DNA of 64,000 nt, from contig NZ_CP114036.1 of NCBI RefSeq assembly GCF_026898115.1, positions 6,752,001 through 6,816,000 on the forward strand, written 5' to 3'. The DNA is from Streptomyces sp. S465 (GTDB lineage: Bacteria > Actinomycetota > Actinomycetes > Streptomycetales > Streptomycetaceae). This document shows, one piece after another, positions 8,458 through 16,900 of the stretch; within the stretch, counting starts at the first letter, position 1; each line of letters starts with the position of its first letter. Under the pieces are notes generated by a model. It ran no database searches. It had not been told where the DNA came from and saw only the letters and a program-made list of their open reading frames with translations. Made by a program: the position numbers and the translations under genes.

Positions 8458-9413
8458 CCGCGACCGAGCGGATCGCGGCCCGGCCCACCCCGCCCGCGCG
8501 CCCCGACCGCCCCCCGCGGCGCCGTCACCAGAAGCGCCCGGTGTGGGAGGAGGAGCCCGGCAAGGCCGGCCAGGGCCTCAAGGGGGCCACCCTGGTCGGG
8601 GTGTGTCTGGCGATCCTCGGCCCGCTGTGGGTGGTGATCGTCACCAGCCTCTCCGACCAGAAGACCATCACCGACGCCGGCGGGCTGGTGATCGTCCCCA
8701 GGACGGTCACCTTCCGCGCCTACACCGAGCTGCTGAGCGGCGGCACGGTGACCCGCGCGACGATCGTCAGCCTCGCGCTCACCGCCGTGGGCACCGTGAT
8801 CAGCACCGCCGTCTCGGTCCTGTGCGCCTACGGACTGTCCCGTTCGGGGTCCTTCCTGCACCGGCCGATCCTGCTGGTGCTGCTGGTCACCATGTTCTTC
8901 AACGCCGGTCTCATCCCCACCTACCTGCTGGTCACCGGCGTCGGCCTGGAGGGCAGCTACTGGTCGATGATCCTTCCCGGGGCCGTCTCGGTCTTCAACG
9001 TCCTGGTGCTGAGATCGTTCTTCCAGAACATCGCGCCGGAGCTGATCGACAGCGCCCGGATCGACGGCGCGGGGGACTGGCGGATCCTGTTCCGCATCGT
9101 GCTGCCGCTGTCCAAGGCGGTGATCGCGGTGGTCTCGCTCTTCTACGCGGTCGGCTACTGGAGCCAGTGGTTCAACGCCATGCTCTACCTCAACGACCAG
9201 GAGATGTGGCCGCTCCAGATGATCCTGCGCCAGCTGGTCATCAAGCAGCAGGCACCGCAGGGCATGTCCCAGATGATCTCCACCCAGCAGATCCCCGCGC
9301 TGTCCGTGCAGATGGCCGTCATGGTGCTCGCGCTGATCCCCGTCGCGGTGCTCTACCCCTTCGTCCAGAAGCACTTCACCAAGGGCATGCTCACCGGCGC
9401 CGTCAAGGGCTGA
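8454..9413 (+). CDS. Sugar ABC transporter permease 2 (LplC/YtcP-type, CUT1)
   Basis: A 319-residue second permease subunit. It has a basic, proline-rich N-terminal tail, about six membrane segments starting near residue 45 (LVGVCLAILGPLWVVIVTSL) and an EAA loop IDSARIDGAGDWRILFRIVL. The ATG at 8454 overlaps the TGA of permease 1. It completes a heterodimeric channel with permease 1 and the lipoprotein receptor. The frame is open far upstream of this start, but that part only mirrors permease 1 in another frame. Confidence 0.92.
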   Translation: MTATERIAARPTPPARPDRPPRRRHQKRPVWEEEPGKAGQGLKGATLVGVCLAILGPLWVVIVTSLSDQKTITDAGGLVIVPRTVTFRAYTELLSGGTVTRATIVSLALTAVGTVISTAVSVLCAYGLSRSGSFLHRPILLVLLVTMFFNAGLIPTYLLVTGVGLEGSYWSMILPGAVSVFNVLVLRSFFQNIAPELIDSARIDGAGDWRILFRIVLPLSKAVIAVVSLFYAVGYWSQWFNAMLYLNDQEMWPLQMILRQLVIKQQAPQGMSQMISTQQIPALSVQMAVMVLALIPVAVLYPFVQKHFTKGMLTGAVKG

Positions 9414-9493
9414 CGCGGCGTGCCCCCGTCCCCAGCGCTCCCGACATCTCCGATATCCCCCATGCCCCCAGCCGACCCGAGACGAGAGCCGGT

Positions 9494-11554
9494 ATGCCCG
9501 ACCTGCACGACGCCACCCGCGGCCGCATCCTCTACGGCGGCGACTACAACCCCGAGCAGTGGCCCGAGAGCGTCTGGCACGACGACATCCGGCTGATGCG
9601 CCGGGCGGGCGTCACCACCGTCACCGTCGGCGTCTTCTCCTGGGCCCGGCTCGAACCCCGGCCCGGAGCCCGGGACTTCGGCTGGCTGGACCGGGTCATG
9701 GACCTGCTCCACGACGGCGGCATCGAGGTGTGCCTGGCCACCCCGACCGCCTCCCCGCCTCCCTGGATGGGCTCCCGACACCCCGAGACCCTGCCGCGCG
9801 ACGAGACCGGCTCCGTCGTCTGGTACGGCTCACGGAACCAGTTCTGCGCCTCGTCCCCCGTCTACCGCGACTACGCACTGCGCATCACCGAGGACCTGGC
9901 GGACCGCTACGGCGGCCATCCGGCCCTGCGGATGTGGCACGTCGGCAACGAGTACGGCACCCACTGCTGGTGCGACGAGACCGCCCGGCACTTCCGCCGC
10001 TGGCTGCGCGCGAGGTACGGCGAGCTGGAGGCGCTCAACGAGGCGTGGGGGACGGCCTTCTGGAGCCAGCGCTACGACTCCTGGGAGGAGATCATCCCGC
10101 CGCGCCGCGCCCCGTACCTGATCAACCCCGGCCAGGCGCTGGACTTCCGCCGCTTCACCAGCGACGCCCTGCTGGAGTGCTTCACCGCCGAACGCCAGGC
10201 GCTGGCCGCACGCACCCCGCACACCCCGGTCACCACCAACTTCATGCCGCTGTTCAGCGGCCAGGACGGCTGGGCCTGGGCGGCCGAGGAGGACGTGGTC
10301 TCCGTCGACCTCTACCCCGACCCCGGGGACCCGCACGGGGCGGCGTACGGGGCGATGGTCCAGGACCTGACCCGCTCCCAGGCGGGCGGGCCCTGGGTGC
10401 TCATGGAGCAGGCCGCCGGCCCGGTCAACTGGCGTGAGGTGAACCGTCCCAAGCCCGACGGACTGATGCGGCTGTGGTCCCTCCAGGCCGTCGCGCGCGG
10501 CGCCGACGGCGTCTGCTTCTTCCAGTGGCGGCAGTCCCGACAGGGCGGCGAGAAGTTCCACTCCGCGATGGTGCCGCACGCCGGTGAGCCGAGCCGCACC
10601 TTCGCGCGGGTCTGCGAGCTCGGCGCCGAGCTGCGCGCACTGGCCCCGGTCGTGGGCACCGACGTGCCCGCACGGGCCGCCGTCCTGCACGACTGGCACT
10701 CCTGGTGGGCCTCCGTCCAGGACGGCCGCCCCTCCTCCCTGGTCTCCTACGAAGGGCTGCTGCGCACCTGGCACCAGGCCCTGTGGGAGCGGAACCTCAC
10801 CACCGACTTCGCCCATCCGCACGCCGACCTCACCGACTACGCCCTCGTCGCCGTCCCCCAGCTGTACCTGCTCACCGACGAGGCACTGGACAACCTCGCC
10901 GCGTATGTGCGGGGCGGCGGCACCCTCGTGTGCGGCTTCTTCACGGGCGTCGCCGACGAGGACGACCGGGTGCGCCCCGGCGGGGTGGACCGGCGGCTGC
11001 GCGATCTCCTGGGCATCCGTACGGTCCACGAGTGGTGGCCGCTGGCCGAGGGCGAGGCGCTGAACGCCGAGGGCCCCCGGCTCGGCCCGTTCCGGGGCAC
11101 GCTCTGGTCCGAGGACCTGGAGCCGTCCACCGCCGAACCGGTCGCCCGGATCAAGGGCGGTGAACTCGACGGCCGCCCCGCCCTCACCCGCAACGCCTAC
11201 GGCGCGGGCACCGCCTGGTACGTCTCCACCCTCCCCGAACCCGCCGCCCTGCGCGCCCTGCTGGCCCGCGCCGCCGAGGAGGCGGGGCTGGCCCCCGTGC
11301 TGCCCGGTCTCCCCGAGGGCGTCGAGGCGGTGCGGCGCGGCCCGTTCCTCTTCCTCCTCAACCACGGCCGCACCCCGGCCGTCGTCCCCCTCCCGTCCAC
11401 CCGGACGGATCTGCTCACCGGGCGTGTGCACCACACCAGCGTCCGGCTGGACCGCTTCGCGGTCATGGTTCTGGCTCCGCTCGCATCCCGTCATCCGACC
11501 CCCCACCCGAAGGGAGCAGTCCCGTGCAACGAGCCGCCCGAACGCTCTTCCTGA
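9494..11554 (+). CDS. GH42 beta-galactosidase
   Basis: A 686-residue glycoside hydrolase family 42 enzyme. The N-terminal motif YGGDYNPEQWP, the acid/base Glu153 in HVGNEYG and the nucleophile Glu305 in VLMEQAAG match the family, as do the trimerisation-type middle domain and beta-sandwich C-terminus. It removes terminal beta-galactose, for example from galactosylated side chains. There is no signal peptide, so it should act on imported oligosaccharides. The gene follows the permeases by 80 bp and its 3' end overlaps the start of the endoglucanase gene by 31 bp, so it belongs to the same operon. The last residues read into the next gene's leader, which suggests a late-drifted stop codon. Confidence 0.92.
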   Translation: MPDLHDATRGRILYGGDYNPEQWPESVWHDDIRLMRRAGVTTVTVGVFSWARLEPRPGARDFGWLDRVMDLLHDGGIEVCLATPTASPPPWMGSRHPETLPRDETGSVVWYGSRNQFCASSPVYRDYALRITEDLADRYGGHPALRMWHVGNEYGTHCWCDETARHFRRWLRARYGELEALNEAWGTAFWSQRYDSWEEIIPPRRAPYLINPGQALDFRRFTSDALLECFTAERQALAARTPHTPVTTNFMPLFSGQDGWAWAAEEDVVSVDLYPDPGDPHGAAYGAMVQDLTRSQAGGPWVLMEQAAGPVNWREVNRPKPDGLMRLWSLQAVARGADGVCFFQWRQSRQGGEKFHSAMVPHAGEPSRTFARVCELGAELRALAPVVGTDVPARAAVLHDWHSWWASVQDGRPSSLVSYEGLLRTWHQALWERNLTTDFAHPHADLTDYALVAVPQLYLLTDEALDNLAAYVRGGGTLVCGFFTGVADEDDRVRPGGVDRRLRDLLGIRTVHEWWPLAEGEALNAEGPRLGPFRGTLWSEDLEPSTAEPVARIKGGELDGRPALTRNAYGAGTAWYVSTLPEPAALRALLARAAEEAGLAPVLPGLPEGVEAVRRGPFLFLLNHGRTPAVVPLPSTRTDLLTGRVHHTSVRLDRFAVMVLAPLASRHPTPHPKGAVPCNEPPERSS

Positions 11555-12225
11555 CCCCGCTGATCGCCCTGCTGGCGCTGATCGGCTTCGCCGCCGCCCC
11601 CGCCCAGGCCGCCACCTGGTCCTCCTCGGACCAGTGGGGCACCTGGTCCAACGGCGGCTACACCCTCTACAACAACATCTGGGGCTCCGGCGCCGGAGCC
11701 CAGACCATCTGGGCCAACTCCTACAGCGACTGGGGAGTGTGGGCCGACCACCCGGGCACCGGCGGCATCAAGTCCTACCCCAACGCCAAGAAGGTCGTCG
11801 GCAAGAAGATCAGCGCCATCTCCAGCCTGACCAGCACCTACAACGTCACTGTGCCGTCCTCGGGCGCGTACAACACCTCGTACGACATCTGGGACACCAA
11901 CTACGACTACGAGATCATGCTCTGGGTCAACAAGACCGGCGCGGTCGGCCCGCTCGGCACCGCCCAGGGCAATGTCACCCTCGGCGGCCACAGCTGGAGC
12001 GTCTACAAGGGCAGCAACGGGGCCAATGAGGTCTTCTCGTTCCTCCGCACCTCCAACTCCACCTCCGGCTCCGTGGACATCAAGCCCATCGTGAACTGGA
12101 TCAAGAACACCAAGGGCTGGTTCGGCGATGTCACCATCGGCGACGTCCAGTTCGGCTACGAGATCACCTCGTCGGCCGGCGGTCTGGACTTCCGGACCAA
12201 CAGCTTCGGCGTGAGCGCGAGCTGA
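11524..12225 (+). CDS. Secreted GH12 endo-beta-1,4-glucanase (cellulase/xyloglucanase)
   Basis: A 233-residue secreted protein with a clear Sec signal peptide: basic start, hydrophobic core LIALLALIGFAAA and an APAQA-A cleavage site near residue 29. The rest is a GH12 jelly roll with nucleophile Glu130 in YEIMLWVNK and acid/base Glu213 in FGYEITS. It cuts internal beta-1,4 bonds of cellulose, mixed-link glucan or xyloglucan outside the cell, producing oligosaccharides for the adjacent importer. No carbohydrate-binding module is attached. The GTG start is preceded by GAAGGGAG and lies inside the end of the galactosidase gene. Confidence 0.92.
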   Translation: MQRAARTLFLTPLIALLALIGFAAAPAQAATWSSSDQWGTWSNGGYTLYNNIWGSGAGAQTIWANSYSDWGVWADHPGTGGIKSYPNAKKVVGKKISAISSLTSTYNVTVPSSGAYNTSYDIWDTNYDYEIMLWVNKTGAVGPLGTAQGNVTLGGHSWSVYKGSNGANEVFSFLRTSNSTSGSVDIKPIVNWIKNTKGWFGDVTIGDVQFGYEITSSAGGLDFRTNSFGVSAS

Positions 12226-12235
12226 CGCCCGCGTA

Positions 12236-12263
12236 CCCGGTGCCGGGCGCGCCCGGCACCGGG
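12236..12263. terminator. Bidirectional hairpin between the GH12 and LacI-type genes
   Basis: A perfect 12-bp stem (CCCGGTGCCGGG at 12236-12247 with 12252-12263) around a CGCG loop lies between the convergent stops at 12225 and 12333. Confidence 0.75.
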
Positions 12264-12332
12264 GCAGCTGGTACGGGACGCGGCGGGCGAGGGGGCGGGC
12301 GCGCGGACGGAGGCAGGACGTGCCGGACGGGG

Positions 12333-13349
12333 TCAGGACGTGCCGGGCGCCGGGCCCGAGCTGGCCCGTACGGTCAGCTCCGGGGCGAGCAGGGCCACCT
12401 GCTCCTCGGGGGCGTTCCCTTCGAGCTTCGCCACCACCAGCTCCACCGCGCGCCGCCCCATCTCCTCCGCCGGGATGGCCACCGAGGTGAGCCGCACCGA
12501 CGCCTGGGTGGCCACCTGCTCGGGGCAGACGGCCACCACCGAGATGTCCTCGGGGACCGCGCGCCCCTGCCGGCGCAACAGGCTGAGCAGCGGATCGATG
12601 GCCGCCTCGTTCTGCACCACGAAGCCGGTGGTGCCGGGCCGCTCGTCGAAGATCCGGGAGAGGGTGCCGTCCATGGACTCGTAGCTGCCCTCGCACGGGC
12701 GGTGCAGCAGCCGCAGGCCCAGCTCACCGGCGCGGCGGCGCAACCCCTCCAGGGTCCGCTCGGCGAACCCGGTGTGGCGCTCGTAGACGGCCGCGGCCTC
12801 GCCCACGACGGCGATCTCCCGGTGGCCGAGGGCCGCCAGATGCTCGGCGCACAGCGCACCGGTGGCGGTGAAGTCCAGATCGACGCAGGTCAGGCCGACG
12901 GTGTCGGCGGGCAGCCCGATCAGCACGGTGGGCTGGCGGGCCGCGTGCAGCAGCGGCAGCCGCTCGTCCTCCAGCTCCACATCCATCACGATCATGGCGT
13001 CGGCGAGCCCGCTGCCGGTCACCCGGCGCACCGCCGCCGGGCCCTCCTCGCCGGTGAGCAGCAGGACGTCATAGCCGTGGGAGCGGGCGGTGGTGGCGAC
13101 CGCGATGGCGATCTCCATCATCACGGGCACGTACATGTCCGTCCGCAGTGGCACCATGAGCGCGATGATGTTGGAGCGGCTGCTGGCCAGGGCGCGGGCT
13201 CCGGCGTTCGGGTGGTAGCCGAGTTCCTTGATGCTGTGCTCGACGCGCTCGCGGGTGGGGGCGGAGATCGACCGCTTGCCGCTGAGGACATAGCTCACCG
13301 TGCTGGCGGAGACTCCGGCGTGGCGGGCGACCTCGGCGAGGGTGACCAT
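12333..13349 (-). CDS. LacI-family transcriptional regulator of the glycan locus
   Basis: A 338-residue LacI/GalR regulator. The N-terminal helix-turn-helix reads VTLAEVARHAGVSASTVSYV, followed by the hinge region PNAGARALASSRS and a periplasmic-binding-protein-like sugar sensor. The ATG at 13349 is chosen because it places the DNA-binding domain at the N-terminus, with GGATGGAG upstream; the open frame continues upstream without coding character. Near-copies of TCGAAGCGCTTCGA lie 62 bp and about 150 bp upstream, which points to autoregulation. The same site precedes the GH3 gene and the transporter operon, so this is the likely local repressor, released by an oligosaccharide. Confidence 0.92.
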   Translation of the reverse strand: MVTLAEVARHAGVSASTVSYVLSGKRSISAPTRERVEHSIKELGYHPNAGARALASSRSNIIALMVPLRTDMYVPVMMEIAIAVATTARSHGYDVLLLTGEEGPAAVRRVTGSGLADAMIVMDVELEDERLPLLHAARQPTVLIGLPADTVGLTCVDLDFTATGALCAEHLAALGHREIAVVGEAAAVYERHTGFAERTLEGLRRRAGELGLRLLHRPCEGSYESMDGTLSRIFDERPGTTGFVVQNEAAIDPLLSLLRRQGRAVPEDISVVAVCPEQVATQASVRLTSVAIPAEEMGRRAVELVVAKLEGNAPEEQVALLAPELTVRASSGPAPGTS

Positions 13350-13410
13350 GCGGGGGACTCCATCCGGTGGTGAGGGCAGAGGGACGACATCAGACGGATC
13401 AGCAGGCGGG

Positions 13411-13423
13411 TGAAGCGCTTCGA
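13411..13423. promoter_or_regulatory. LacI-family operator, regulator-proximal site
   Basis: TGAAGCGCTTCGA differs from the 14-bp operators at 5571 and 5742 only at its left end. It lies 62 bp before the LacI-type gene start. Confidence 0.75.
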
Positions 13424-13499
13424 CGCATAAGCCGAATTCCTCTCCGGCCGACGATCGGATTGACAGTAAACCCATAGCGCAGGGCTGTCCAGGGGTCGC

Positions 13500-13523
13500 T
13501 GAAGCGCTGTCGAAGCGCTTCAA
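13500..13523. promoter_or_regulatory. Two overlapping LacI-type operator copies
   Basis: TCGAAGCGCTTCAA (13510-13523) overlaps a less perfect copy TGAAGCGCTGTCGA (13500-13513). With the site at 13411 this gives up to three sites about 90 bp apart, an arrangement that could allow looping or graded autoregulation. Confidence 0.65.
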
Positions 13524-13638
13524 CGACTCTCCCGCCCCGGCGTTCCCTCGCTTTGCCGTCCCGTCGGACCGGAGGCACACTGGCAGCGGTACGTGCCGGT
13601 AATGTCACGAGATCGTCATTTGCGGCAAGGGAGCACCG

Positions 13639-15573
13639 ATGACCGCATCATCCGTCAGGCCGGTGTCCGAGCGTGAAGCGCGCCAGGTCGCCGAGGCCGC
13701 ACGCGAACAGGTATGGCATAAGCCGAGCTTCGCCAAGGAGCTCTTCCTCGGCCGCTTCCGACTCGACCTGATCCATCCGCACCCCACCCCCGCCCCGGAC
13801 GACGTACGCCGCGGTGAGACCTTCCTCGCCAAGCTCGGCGCGTTCTGCGAGACGCGGGTCGACGCCGCCCGTATCGAGCGCGAGGCGCAGATCCCCGACG
13901 AGACCATCAAGGGGCTCAAGGAGATCGGCGCGCTCGGCATGAAGATCGACACCAAGTACGGCGGTCTCGGCCTCACCCAGGTCTACTACAACAAGGCCCT
14001 CGCCCTGGCCGGCTCCGTCAGCCCGGCGATCGGCGCGCTGCTCTCCGCCCACCAGTCCATCGGCGTGCCGCAGCCGCTGAAACTCTTCGGCACCCAGGAG
14101 CAGAAGGACCGCTTCCTGCCGCGCTGCGCCCGCACCGACATCTCGGCCTTCCTGCTCACCGAGCCGGACGTGGGCTCCGACCCGGCCCGCCTCGCCACCA
14201 CCGCCGTGCCCGACGGCGACGACTACGTCCTCGACGGCGTCAAGCTGTGGACCACCAACGGCGTCGTCGCCGACCTCCTCGTGGTGATGGCCCGGGTGCC
14301 GCGCTCCGACGGCCACAAGGGCGGTATCACCGCCTTCGTCGTCGAGACCGCCTCCGAAGGCGTCACCGTGGAGAACCGCAACGCCTTCATGGGGCTGCGC
14401 GGCCTGGAGAACGGGGTGACCCGCTTCCACCGGGTCCGGGTCCCGGCCGCCAACCGGATCGGCCCCGAGGGCGCCGGCCTCAAGATCGCGCTGACCACGC
14501 TCAACACCGGACGGCTGTCGCTGCCCGCGATGTGCGCGGGCGCCGGGAAGTGGTCCCTGAAGATCGCCCGGGAATGGTCCGCCGCCCGTGAGCAGTGGGG
14601 CAAGCCCATCGCCCGGCACGAGGCCGTCGGCGCCAAGATCTCCTTCATCGCGGCGACCACCTTCGCCCTGGAGGCCGTCATCGACCTCGCCTCCCAGATG
14701 GCCGACGAGGACCGCAACGACATCCGTATCGAGGCCGCGCTCGCCAAGCTCTACGGCAGCGAGATGGCCTGGCTGATGGCCGACGAACTGGTCCAGATCC
14801 GCGGCGGCCGGGGCTATGAGACCGCGGCCTCGCTGGCCGCCCGCGGAGAGCGGGCCGTCCCCGCCGAGCAGATGCTGCGCGATCTGCGGATCAACCGGAT
14901 CTTCGAGGGCTCGACCGAGATCATGCACCTCCTCATCGCCCGCGAGGCCGTGGACGCCCATCTGTCGGTGGCGGGCGACCTCATCGACCCCGACGCGTCC
15001 CTGTCGGACAAGGGCAAGGCGGCGGCCAAGGCCGGCGGCTTCTACGCCCGCTGGCTGCCCGGCCTGGTCACCGGCCCCGGCCAGCTGCCCCGCGCCTACG
15101 CCGAGTTCCATCCGCGGGGCCATCGCGACCTGTCCCCGCATCTGCGCTACGTCGAGCGCTCGGCGCGCAAGCTGGCCCGCTCCACGTTCTACGCCATGTC
15201 CCGCTGGCAGGGCCGGATGGAGACCAAACAGGGCTTCCTCAGCCGGATCGTCGACATCGGCGCGGAGCTGTTCGCGATGAGCGCGGCCTGCGTACGGGCC
15301 GAGATGCTGCGCTCCCGCGGTGACCACGGCGTCGCGGCGTACCAGCTGGCCGACGCCTTCTGCCGGCAGGCCAGGATCCGTGCCGACGAGCTCTTCGGGC
15401 GGCTGTGGAACAACACCGACGAGCTCGACCGCAAGGTCGTCTCCGGTGTGCTCTCCGGTGCCTACGAATGGCTCGAGCAGGGCATTGTCGACCCCAGTGG
15501 CGACGGCCCCTGGATCGCCGACGCCACCCCCGGACCGACCGCCCGACGAAACGTCCACCGGCCCGTTCACTGA
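13639..15573 (+). CDS. Acyl-CoA dehydrogenase (FadE-like)
   Basis: A 644-residue flavoprotein of the acyl-CoA dehydrogenase family, which introduces a 2,3-double bond into acyl-CoA and passes electrons to ETF. The N-terminal helical domain is followed by the FAD/substrate motif FLLTEPDVGSDP near residue 170, and by the C-terminal helical motif QIRGGRGYETA with FEGSTEIMHLLIAREA, typical of the family. The roughly 200-residue C-terminal extension beyond a 400-residue core matches the longer ACAD subfamily. AAGGGAG precedes the ATG. It stands alone between the LacI-type promoter and dxr; the substrate chain length cannot be read from sequence. Confidence 0.9.
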   Translation: MTASSVRPVSEREARQVAEAAREQVWHKPSFAKELFLGRFRLDLIHPHPTPAPDDVRRGETFLAKLGAFCETRVDAARIEREAQIPDETIKGLKEIGALGMKIDTKYGGLGLTQVYYNKALALAGSVSPAIGALLSAHQSIGVPQPLKLFGTQEQKDRFLPRCARTDISAFLLTEPDVGSDPARLATTAVPDGDDYVLDGVKLWTTNGVVADLLVVMARVPRSDGHKGGITAFVVETASEGVTVENRNAFMGLRGLENGVTRFHRVRVPAANRIGPEGAGLKIALTTLNTGRLSLPAMCAGAGKWSLKIAREWSAAREQWGKPIARHEAVGAKISFIAATTFALEAVIDLASQMADEDRNDIRIEAALAKLYGSEMAWLMADELVQIRGGRGYETAASLAARGERAVPAEQMLRDLRINRIFEGSTEIMHLLIAREAVDAHLSVAGDLIDPDASLSDKGKAAAKAGGFYARWLPGLVTGPGQLPRAYAEFHPRGHRDLSPHLRYVERSARKLARSTFYAMSRWQGRMETKQGFLSRIVDIGAELFAMSAACVRAEMLRSRGDHGVAAYQLADAFCRQARIRADELFGRLWNNTDELDRKVVSGVLSGAYEWLEQGIVDPSGDGPWIADATPGPTARRNVHRPVH

Positions 15574-15637
15574 GCCGCCGATCACCGGATCCCGGGGCTC
15601 GTCCCGAGCCGCCGCCCCTTGCCTCCACAATGGGGGG

Positions 15638-16900
15638 ATGACGGAATCCCTGGCTGACCCGCACGTGCGTTTTCCGGCGGCCACCGCCGCGGCGAGCGTG
15701 CGCGACATCGTGATCCTGGGCTCCACCGGTTCGATCGGCACCCAGGCCATCGACGTCGTGGTGCGCAACCCCGACCGCTTCCGCGTGACCGGCCTGTCCG
15801 CCGCCGGGACCCGGGCCGGTCTGCTCGCCGAGCAGGCCCACCGGCTGCGGGTGGAGAGGGTCGCGGTCGCCCGGCCGGAGGCGGTGGCCGAGGTGCGCGA
15901 GGCGCTCGGCGCGCGCTACGGCGCCGGTGAGCCGCTCCCCGAGATCCTGGCGGGGCCCGACGCGGCCACCGAGCTCGCCCGCTCCCAGTGCCACACCGTG
16001 CTCAACGGCATCACCGGCTCCATCGGCCTGGCGCCGACCCTGGCCGCCCTGGAGGCGGGCCGGGTGCTGGCGCTGGCCAACAAGGAATCGCTCATCGTCG
16101 GCGGGCCCCTGGTCAGAGCCATCGCCAAGCCCGGTCAGATCGTCCCGGTCGACTCCGAGCACTCCGCGCTCTTCCAGGCGCTGCTCGGGGGCGCCCGGGA
16201 GGAGGTCCGCAAGCTCGTGGTCACCGCATCCGGCGGCCCGTTCCGCGGGCGCACGAAGCGGGAGCTGGCCACGGTCACCCGGGAGCAGGCGCTGGCCCAC
16301 CCCACCTGGGACATGGGCCCGGTGATCACGATCAACTCCGCGACCCTCGTCAACAAGGGCCTGGAGGTGATCGAGGCCCATCTGCTGTACGACATTCCGT
16401 TCGAGCGGATCGAGGTGGTGGTCCACCCGCAGTCGTACATTCACTCGATGGTGGAATTCACCGATGGCTCGACGCTCGCCCAGGCGAGCCCGCCCGATAT
16501 GCGGATGGCCATCTCGCTCGCTCTCGGCTGGCCCGAGCGGGTGCCCGACGCCGCGCCCGGCTGCGACTGGACCAAGGCCCACACCTGGGAATTCTTCCCG
16601 CTCGACACCGAGGCGTTCCCCTCGGTCGGCCTCGCCCGCCACGTCGGCCGCCTCGGCGGCACCGCCCCGGCCGTCTTCAACGCGGCGAACGAGGAGTGCG
16701 TGGCCGCGTTCCTCGGCGGAAAGCTGCCGTTCAACGGAATCGTCGATACGGTCGCGGAGGTGGTGGCCGAGCACGGCACCCCCACCGCGGGAACCCGGCT
16801 CACCGTCGCGGACGTCCTCGAAGCCGAGACATGGGCCCGTGCCCGCGCAACGGAACTGGCCGCCCGAGCGGCGAAGGCGACCCCGGAGGCTCGCGCATGA
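15638..16900 (+). CDS. dxr: 1-deoxy-D-xylulose 5-phosphate reductoisomerase
   Basis: A 420-residue enzyme that converts DXP to 2-C-methyl-D-erythritol 4-phosphate with NADPH, the committed step of the MEP isoprenoid pathway. The NADPH motif ILGSTGSIGTQ lies near residue 26. The metal/substrate motifs ANKESLIVGG and PVDSEHSALFQ and the later NSATLVNKGLEVIEAHLLY are intact. The ATG at 15638 has a GGGGGG run just upstream. The stop overlaps the ATG of the site-2 protease gene (ATGA), and the MEP gene ispG follows that gene, so the three genes form a conserved actinobacterial block. Confidence 0.96.
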   Translation: MTESLADPHVRFPAATAAASVRDIVILGSTGSIGTQAIDVVVRNPDRFRVTGLSAAGTRAGLLAEQAHRLRVERVAVARPEAVAEVREALGARYGAGEPLPEILAGPDAATELARSQCHTVLNGITGSIGLAPTLAALEAGRVLALANKESLIVGGPLVRAIAKPGQIVPVDSEHSALFQALLGGAREEVRKLVVTASGGPFRGRTKRELATVTREQALAHPTWDMGPVITINSATLVNKGLEVIEAHLLYDIPFERIEVVVHPQSYIHSMVEFTDGSTLAQASPPDMRMAISLALGWPERVPDAAPGCDWTKAHTWEFFPLDTEAFPSVGLARHVGRLGGTAPAVFNAANEECVAAFLGGKLPFNGIVDTVAEVVAEHGTPTAGTRLTVADVLEAETWARARATELAARAAKATPEARA

